A DNA stretch of 16,191 nucleotides from Dipetalonema caudispina. Lineage: Eukaryota > Nematoda > Chromadorea > Rhabditida > Onchocercidae. Shown here piece after piece: positions 10,201-16,191 of this stretch. Both the position numbers and the translations under genes were made by a program. Position 1 is the first letter of the stretch; every line of letters begins with the position of its first letter. Below the pieces are notes generated by a model, which was not told the origin of the DNA, searched no databases, and saw nothing but the letters and a program-made list of their open reading frames with translations. The DNA lies in NCBI GenBank assembly GCA_013365325.1, contig JABVXV010000675.1, positions 1 to 16,191 on the forward strand. The letters run 5' to 3'.

Positions 10201-13200
10201 TCAAATCCTTAAAATTTTCAAATTTCAAAATTATTCCTCGGATTTATAGTTTTCCTTTCCTCTCTTCTCCTTTTTTTTTTTTCTTTTATTCAGTAAATAT
10301 TTATGAAAATAAAAGGCATTTTCTTATCAGTAAATGAAGAGATATTTAACATAATACAATGTTTAAGGTAAACTTGCAGTAAGATGAAGAAAGAATTTTG
10401 AAAAAAAAAAAAGTTATTTTAAAATTACCAAAACAATATTCGTCACTTAATTAGTCATTAAATTTCATTAAAAATTAGCCATATGTTTGGGAAAAGGCAA
10501 TGTTTTATATTTGTTAAACTCAAAAAGAATTAACGAATTATTTTAACTTACAAAAAAAGATCGAAGTAAACGGTGAAAAATTTTTGTTTCAAATGGGATA
10601 ATTTCACTAATAAATCAAATAATTTGATCAGCATCAAAGATCATGTCCTATCATTTGTAATTCGTATCAACGTGTCAAAGTAGCATTCGTACGTGAACAG
10701 GCAACTATTACAATTTATTTGTAATAATAAGTGATCAATAAATGTAGTGATATCAGTTAAATCTTTTTGAAATTAATCTCTGTTCTTGAATAATATTTAA
10801 AAATGCAAAAATCTCAGTCTAAAATTATTTTATAGCAATTAAAATTGAAATTATGTATCAAAATGATTCCTTTCAAGCTGTCATATATGACCAATTTATT
10901 TGAAATTTAAAATGAAATGCATTTGTAATGGACAGTTGAAACATTTTGGTAAAGTTGAATAATACATCACCAATATATTTCCAAAAGATTTGTACTATTT
11001 CTGGAGACTTAACTTGCAAAATGATGATATATGCAAAATGATGAAATTTTAGCAAGAAAAAAAAAATTATTTCCCACTTATCGCTCGTATAGTTCTTAAG
11101 TATTATATCAAAAGTAATGAAATTTTACATTCCATTATAAAATTTTACATCCAATTATCACATTTTACCAATCATTTTAATTAGTTAAAAAGTTGATGAC
11201 AGATGAAGAAAAAAAAGACATGGAAATAAATAAAACGAATGGACTGCTTAATTAATATCACAAATAAAATTAGTGAGAAATTTTTGCGCATTGAATTAAA
11301 ATAGGAATTAAATTTGGAACGAATAATTTTTCGAGTTATTTCTTGTAACTCCTCAAAAACTTGTTGATTTTTTCGTTCAGGGTATTATCTGATGGCAATT
11401 TAGAAGATTATCCATGAAAAAGAAAGGATTGTTGAAATTTTGTGGTCAGTGAAATTTCGAGAAACTGAGTGGGACTAAAAGTTCAAAAAATTTTTTTGAT
11501 AGTTATTTTGAAAGTAAAGTCGGACTTATTGTTTTGTAATTTAATCTTTTGTTTCCGACATGCTATTGATTTGAATCATTACAATCAACTGATCGAAGCA
11601 TAATTTCAGGGAGATCTGAATCTTTTAAAGCTACCAGATGTTAACAAAACCTGATTCTGATGTATCTGCAATCATCTAGTTTTGACTAATTAACTTGAAA
11701 AAATATTTTTTTTGTCCAAGTTTCCAAAAATTCACTTCTATACTATTCAGTGAAGTTTTATTAAGTCAGTACCCTAATGGAACTTTTTTTTTGGATTAAT
11801 TCTGTCAATTTTTGTGAATCATATTAATTGCCATGATTGATGCCACAAAATGATGGATTGATGAACATATCTGCTCAATGATAATTTCTGGGAAAATATG
11901 AATTTCTTCCGGAAAATACTAATTAGTTATTATTTATGCTTCCTGAATAAGTAAACATGAGATATTAATTGTGTCCTAATCAAATTTAAATTTGAATTTT
12001 AAATTAATCATGAATAGGACTTTCTAAATGGTTTCATTAAGTATCAGTCCAGCTGCTAATATTTTTACATATCCCAACATATATTAATATTGAACAAACT
12101 GTTTTTTTTTTTCTTCCTTTGTTTAAGCTAATTTAAAACTATCGTAATATAACATCGTATTAAATTTAGCATTTGGATTGAGTATTTTTGTTAATATTTG
12201 TTAATTTTAATTTTTTATACTTCTTGAGAGAAAAAAATTATAATTTTTAATTTTTTATAAATTAACTTTGAAAAAAAAAGCAGAAGAAGGCAATTAGAAA
12301 TGAATGGAATATTTTTTTAGTTGTGGGATATAAAGACTGAAATAAAGAATGAAGGAAAAAAAAATGACATAATTATTTTGAATTATTTAAAGGATGACGT
12401 TTACATTGAATTATAAAAATTTAAAAATAAGGTTATATTATCTGGCTGAAAATTTAGGTGATAAATATTCTTTCGAAATAAAAGTTAAACCTATTAGATA
12501 AAGTTTAAATGATAAATTATTTTAATTGAGAAAACAAAGGAAAGAAAAAAGTTCTTTATCCAGTTTTAAATTCATAAATAATTTATATGGCAACAAATAG
12601 ATATGTATTTTGTGTGTGTGTAGATATATATATATATATTTATATGTATGTATGTGAAATTGTCATCAAATTTCGAAAACAAGTTTTTGAAATTTGATGA
12701 AGATGGGACAGGTTTTTTGCAAGCACATATTGTCGTCTTCCTTTTTCCTTTTCATTTAACCGCCTGATTTTCAGTTCTTTTTTTTTATTATCGTTAATTA
12801 TCGTAATATATATCAACAACTAGCTATAAAGGATGAAATTTATCAATTTTGTAATTTTTGACTGAAACAGAAAAATGCAAATTTCTTGGTTAAAAAAAGT
12901 AGCCGTTAAGTTTAGATATCAGTAGATTTAAAAAATATACAGATATAGACATAGAATCTAAATGCTTTTTCAAAATAGTTTGATCGAAAGGAATCAGTTT
13001 AACTATCTGTCAATAAAACTGATAGAAATTCTCAGTTATAATTCGGCCTAAGATGATTTTAATGATATCAATTATCAGTTCAATGTGCTAAAATGACCAT
13101 GTACAAGAAAGGAGAGAAAGAAAAGTATTTTAAATGTTTGTATTATCAAAATATACGGTATAGCACTAGCTAATAATATAAAAATTGTTGTTTGGATAAA

Positions 13201-15553
13201 AATGCTTTATCATTTTGCTTCTCCCAATAACATATGATAAATGATAAAATTTTCATAATTACAATAAATTTTATTTTCTTAATAGGACCAGTTGTCTAAA
13301 AAAAAAAAGAAAAAACTGATTCAAAATTATTTGAAAATAATAAACCTTATTATATGGTTCACAATGATAATAATAGCAGAAAATAACTAATCATATTCAA
13401 AATATAAAATCAAAAAAAAAAAAACCAACTTCGAAGTTCTGATAATTTTGGAAGAAAAAAAGAAATTTCCTATCGAAATTTAAAATTCCGTAAAATTTTG
13501 AAAAAAAGATAAAACGAGCAAATGCCGCAAAAAAAAAATCAACGCAAAAACTAAAAAGGAAGGAAAAAAAAAAACTTTTTTTTTTGTTAAAATGTTTGTC
13601 ATTATTGCTAAAAGATGAGCTCATTGGAGAAGCAAATTTATCGTAAATTTTGCGAAACAATAAAAAAAGAAATTAAAAAAAAAAATTTAACTGCTAGCGT
13701 TGAATGACATTTTGTTAATGCATGCGGAAAAATTCCCACTTGAATTCATCAATAATTTGACATTTATGACAGTGCAACAAGCTGCCCCGATTTTATCATT
13801 TCTATTGGTAATTTGGCCTAAATGAAGAGAAACAAAAAAAAAAATGAATTGATTGATGAAGAAGAAAAAATAAAAATAGAATAGGAAAAAAAAAATGGAA
13901 AAATCTTTGAAGGAATAAAATGAAATTTTTTTTTAGTGAAAAAGATGAATTTTTAATTTCATTGATTCATCATAAATTATGTCCTACTTTTTTTTTCCAA
14001 TTCGTTTAAAATTATTTTGCCAATTTGTAGTATATATGGCTTCGATTTTAGATTTAATTGATCAACAGGACAAATTACTAATTTTTTTTAATAATTTAAC
14101 TTAAAATTTTGCGTTATAAAAGTTTGAAAAAATTGAACTGATTTAGTAGCTATTCGAATGGAAAATTAATGGAAAATGACCATTTGGAACTAATTAAAAT
14201 TGATCTCATTAATATAAAACATTAAAATTGCTTGAAAGTTATCATTTGTATGCATCGATTATTTGTTATATAATTAAAAATTAAATCAGTAAAGAGCTTA
14301 CCGCATCTGTTTCATATTGAAAAACACCATTGACTTCGAGCACGCGAACAATTTCATCTGGGAAAAAAAACTACACGTAAATTAAATTTCGAATTAAATT
14401 ATTAAAATCTTATCATTTTGTAATCAAATACGCTTAATTCTTTCCTTTTTTCGTGGCAAAACAAAAATCCATACTAAATAATTTGCATTGCATTAGATAT
14501 ATAATGACGTTATATGAGTATTATATAATTTCGAATTTTTTCAAATTTATTTAAAATTTTTTAATAACCTGTAGAAAAATGCCTTCAAATTACTTGAAAG
14601 CTAACTTCATAATGCTGCTGAACTGTTAAAAAATTTTTTAAAATTGACATTAAAGAGTATCACTAATCAATTACGGTGATTACTCAGTCGATTTTCCGGT
14701 AATAAGAAAAAGTTAATGGAAACTTTTTCATATGTATTAGCAAGGATTATTTCATAAATGCTATATATTTGCTAATGTTTGCAGGATTATTTTCAGATTT
14801 TGTTAAACCGGATAATAATGATTTCTCTTGTAAAGAAATGATAATAAATGATTTGGATAAAATTTACCTGTAAAAGCATTACGAAGATTAGCAGGAACAC
14901 TTCGTCGTCTATTCTTTTCCAACTAAACAATATTTCATCAAAATTACTTCTCTTTTAATTATCAGTTGTCAATCATTTTATCATTTTTATCATTTGTCAG
15001 TTATTATATTTCAAGTCAATTAAGGCTAACGAAGAGGAATAAAATTAACAACAAATGAAGCACTTAGGTATGAAATTAGTAAAAATTTTTTGACAAATTT
15101 ATTTCATTCATCCAGGGAAGAGCAAACGTTGATACCTTATATGAAATAATCATAAGTGATGTGTTTAAGTTAATTGTAAAAGATTATACGATTTTGTACC
15201 TAAAAGATTCTTGAAATAAATTATTATTTATGTAAAATGATCAAAAAATTATCGATTGTCTAATGCAACAATTTGTTGTGTTGAATGCCTTGAAAGATAT
15301 TATCTGAATCTTATATCCGATTCTATTAATAATATTATCAGGAATGAAAATCAGGAAAGAAAAAGCAAACCGTATGTTGCCGATTACGTTGTTGCCTTAT
15401 TGGCGTATGTGTCGTTGAATGTCCAACTAATTCAACTTCTTGTTGTCCAAAAATATCATTGTAATTATCATTCATTGTAGTATTCGTAGAAGAGAGATTG
15501 TTATTAATATTAGTATTAATAGTATTAGAAGATGCGGTGATAGTTTCTAAAAT
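4274..15553 (-). CDS. C-terminal 193 residues of an unrecognised spliced protein
   Basis: Joining exons 15553-15371, 14922-14868, 14357-14302, 8402-8301, 6226-6118, 5232-5158 and 4275-4274 gives 582 nt: 193 codons and a split TGA. Phases match at every junction (0/0, 1/1, 0/0, 0/0, 1/1, 1/stop). All introns begin GT and end AG. Residues 1-61 of this part are Asn/Ser/Thr-rich, then Gln/His/Arg-rich. Residues 62-79 are basic and hold RRRSVP. Residues 80-132 are mixed and hydrophilic, including DEIVRVLEVNGVFQY and VIQLARKFAEASA. The rest is polar and ends PGGIACL. No transmembrane segment, signal peptide, catalytic motif or known domain is visible, so no function is given. The N-terminus and start codon lie beyond the window. 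An adaptor, cytoskeletal or signalling protein is possible, but that is a guess from composition. Confidence 0.8.
4276..5157 (-). other. Intron F-G (882 nt)
   Basis: Borders are GTAAGT..ATATTTTACAG. It is AT-rich. A second possible acceptor inside it (AG at 4498-4497) would define an alternative last exon. Confidence 0.5.
4462..4496 (-). CDS. Candidate alternative last coding exon
   Basis: The acceptor TGATTCTATCAG ends at 4497. Joined to the T that ends exon F it gives a Cys codon, then KFENKPKYLR and TGA at 4464-4462. This would add 11 residues after PGGIACL. The acceptor is less U-rich than the one at 4276. Only an AATAAT-like string, not AATAAA, is visible downstream before the other acceptor. 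It competes with the terminal exon at 4275; transcript data would decide. Confidence 0.25.
5158..5232 (-). CDS. Exon F: C-terminal segment ending PGGIACL
   Basis: This 75-nt exon completes a Gly codon with exon E (G|GC), then encodes 24 residues including NSHHNHSIFLDTFNKK and PGGIACL, ending in phase 1 with a single T. The acceptor TTTCTTTTTTTAG and donor TTAT|GTAAGT are both near consensus. With the terminal exon at 4275 the split codon becomes TGA, making this the C-terminus. With a different downstream exon (see 4462-4496) the codon would be Cys and the protein slightly longer. Confidence 0.78.
5233..6117 (-). other. Intron E-F (885 nt)
   Basis: Borders are GTAATA..TTTTTTTAG. It is AT-rich with a short (ATTG)4 run near 5383. 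No additional exon was recognised. Confidence 0.65.
6118..6226 (-). CDS. Exon E: polar Ser/Thr/Asn-rich segment
   Basis: This 109-nt exon encodes 36 codons plus one base (phase 1 at the end). It begins DKRIYISNQKLLANEQNLST and ends TYSLGGTNRPAQK. The acceptor is CCTTTTTCAG and the donor is AAAG|GTAATA. The frame stays open past both borders (6370-6065), but the translation outside is Phe/Lys-rich and non-coding in character, so the splice borders are preferred. Polar composition suggests a flexible region. Confidence 0.83.
7391..7550. repeat. Degenerate tandem repeat, ~54-55-nt unit, three copies
   Basis: The string AATAAAATAAAAATAAATTT at 7391 recurs with changes at 7445. The downstream marker AATTTTT followed by a GAAAAT-type string recurs at 7414, 7468 and 7523, a spacing of 54 and 55 nt. 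The copies are diverged and lie within an intron. Confidence 0.65.
7688..7738. repeat. CT-rich low-complexity tract
   Basis: CT dinucleotides and T runs dominate on the plus strand, with no exact unit throughout. It is intron sequence. Confidence 0.85.
7961..8010. repeat. CT-rich low-complexity tract
   Basis: A (CT)n run with minor interruptions is followed by a T run. On the gene strand this is a GA tract inside intron D-E. Confidence 0.9.
8301..8402 (-). CDS. Exon D: hydrophilic, probably helical segment
   Basis: This 102-nt exon encodes 34 codons, phase 0 at both ends. It starts DTGIRRPIVREQSINRPE and ends SVIQLARKFAEASAVQ. The acceptor is TTTTGTATTCCAG and the donor is CAA|GTAAAT. Codon use and G+C are distinctly coding-like compared with the introns. 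The second half has the pattern of an amphipathic helix. It joins exon C to make ETDA-DTGIRR without a stop. This is the best-supported exon of the gene; the protein family is not recognised. Confidence 0.9.
11120..11180. repeat. Three diverged copies of a ~20-nt unit
   Basis: Units resembling AAATTTTACATTCCATTAT occur three times in a row with small changes. Just upstream, near 11015-11045, GCAAAATGATGA occurs twice. These are short local duplications in intron sequence. Confidence 0.6.
12611..12656. repeat. TG/TA/TATG compound microsatellite
   Basis: A (TG)5 run is followed by an (AT)n run of about eight units, then TATG-type units. It is a compound simple repeat immediately before the palindrome at 12663-12700. 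Confidence 0.9.
12663..12700. repeat. Near-perfect 18-bp palindrome
   Basis: The left arm 12663-12680 (TCATCAAATTTCGAAAAC) and the right arm 12683-12700 are reverse complements with a single mismatch, separated by two bases (AA). In RNA from the plus strand the mismatch is a G-U pair. The symmetry is much longer than expected by chance at this spacing, even in AT-rich DNA. It lies within the large intron and could form a cruciform or hairpin; function unknown. Confidence 0.85.
13764..13817 (-). CDS. Candidate alternative terminal exon (uncertain)
   Basis: A very strong acceptor, GTTTCTCTTCATTTAG preceded by a T run, ends at 13818. Read in phase 0, the phase in which exon C ends, the following bases give AKLPIEMIKSGQLVALS and then TAA at 13766-13764. 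This would make a shorter C-terminus replacing exons D to G. No good donor lies before the stop, so a cassette exon is less likely. The same DNA is also open on the plus strand (13691-13825, 44 residues), and no clear AATAAA follows. It may be a true alternative end or a chance acceptor. Confidence 0.22.
   Translation of the reverse strand, partial: AKLPIEMIKSGQLVALS
14302..14357 (-). CDS. Exon C: DEIVRVLEVNGVFQYETDA segment
   Basis: This 56-nt exon takes its first codon from exon B (G|AT, Asp) and reads EIVRVLEVNGVFQYETDA, ending in phase 0. The acceptor TTTTTTTTCCCAG and donor GCG|GTAAGC are both strong. Balanced hydrophobic and acidic residues and a G+C content well above the flanking introns make this one of the most convincing exons. 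The sequence suggests a short structured element, but I do not recognise the family. Confidence 0.85.
14358..14867 (-). other. Intron B-C (510 nt)
   Basis: Borders are GTAAAT..TTTTCCCAG. No additional exon, RNA gene or mobile element was recognised inside. Confidence 0.7.
14868..14922 (-). CDS. Exon B: basic segment with RRRSVP
   Basis: This 55-nt exon encodes LEKNRRRSVPANLRNAFT and ends in phase 1 with ACAG|GTAAAT, a good donor. The acceptor is TATTGTTTAG. The RRRSVP string fits the basophilic kinase pattern R-R-x-S and the loose 14-3-3 pattern R-x-x-S-x-P; phosphorylation is inferred, not shown. The split codon joins G to AT of exon C to give Asp. Confidence 0.8.
14923..15370 (-). other. 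Intron A-B (448 nt)
   Basis: Borders are GTTTGC..GTTTAG. The intron is AT-rich with no further exon seen on either strand. A plus-strand frame over 15256-15480 is only the antisense of exon A plus intron. Confidence 0.65.
15371..15553 (-). CDS. Exon A: Asn/Ser/Thr-rich, then Gln/Arg/His-rich
   Basis: This 183-nt exon encodes 61 codons in phase 0 at both ends. The acceptor is TTTTTCACATTTCAG (AG at 15555-15554) and the donor is ACG|GTTTGC, which is weaker than the others. It begins ILETITASSN, continues with an Asn-rich NTNINNNLSSTNTT stretch written largely in AAT/ATT triplets, and ends with PIRQQRNRQHT. Low complexity suggests a disordered linker. In the same frame an ATG lies upstream of the acceptor at 15571, and another lies inside the exon at 15473. 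A start at either cannot be excluded, but the strong acceptor argues that coding continues from exons outside the window. Confidence 0.65.

Positions 15554-16191
<638 letters not shown>

Larger units (their letters stand above)
8403..14301 (-). other. Intron C-D (5,899 nt)
   Basis: This is by far the longest intron in the gene. It holds a palindrome at 12663-12700, a TG/TA microsatellite near 12611, a ~20-nt triple repeat near 11120, many homopolymer runs and one candidate extra exon (13764-13817). Two plus-strand acceptor-like sites (AG ending at 11380 and 11610) precede short open frames, but no complete nested gene can be built. Confidence 0.6.

Noticed and set aside
10873..11055. A 60-codon minus-strand open frame
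   Set aside because: Hydrophobic AT-rich translation in an intron, no acceptor/donor pair in phase with the gene.
13397..13660. An 87-codon minus-strand open frame
   Set aside because: Dominated by Phe/Lys runs from homopolymers; no splice borders that fit.
15256..15480. A 74-codon plus-strand open frame
   Set aside because: It is antisense to exon A, which has the better splice signals and phase agreement.

Overview
The window looks like AT-rich nuclear DNA from a eukaryote, most likely an invertebrate animal. G+C is well below a third by eye. There are long homopolymer and dinucleotide tracts, no dense gene order and no bacterial-type ORFs. One gene is broken into short exons by long introns with GT..AG borders and U-rich acceptors of the TTTTTCAG / TTTTTTTAG kind. 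That acceptor style fits nematodes, for example filarial or other parasitic worms, but other AT-rich invertebrates are possible. No organism can be named from this sequence alone.

Only one gene is well supported. It lies on the minus strand and covers most of the window. Six coding exons were found: 15371-15553, 14868-14922, 14302-14357, 8301-8402, 6118-6226 and 5158-5232. A seventh, terminal exon starts at 4275. The phases agree at all five junctions between coding exons and give 193 continuous residues with no internal stop. The last codon would be a TGA split across the final intron. An AATAAA signal follows at 4202-4197. The 5' end, with the start codon and N-terminus, is not in the window. 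The product is an unrecognised soluble protein: an Asn/Ser/Thr-rich stretch, a basic stretch with an RRRSVP motif, a hydrophilic middle that looks conserved, and a short tail. No function is assigned.

Region by region: 1-119 is a pure (ATT)n tract. 120-4190 is non-coding flank holding a 13-bp hairpin, a degenerate ~22-nt minisatellite, simple repeats and a cluster of short open frames at about 2340-2860. 4180-15553 is the gene; its introns run from 448 nt to about 5.9 kb and contain a three-copy ~54-nt repeat, a near-perfect 18-bp palindrome and one candidate extra exon. 15554-16072 is upstream intron or flank. 16073-16191 is a second pure (ATT)n tract.

The most informative structural observation is that the (ATT)n tracts at the two ends are both exactly 119 nt. 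This looks like an assembler stopping inside the same class of microsatellite, so the window is probably a complete short contig. The tracts also form a spurious 117-nt direct terminal repeat that could make the contig look circular. I found no convincing new multi-gene system here.
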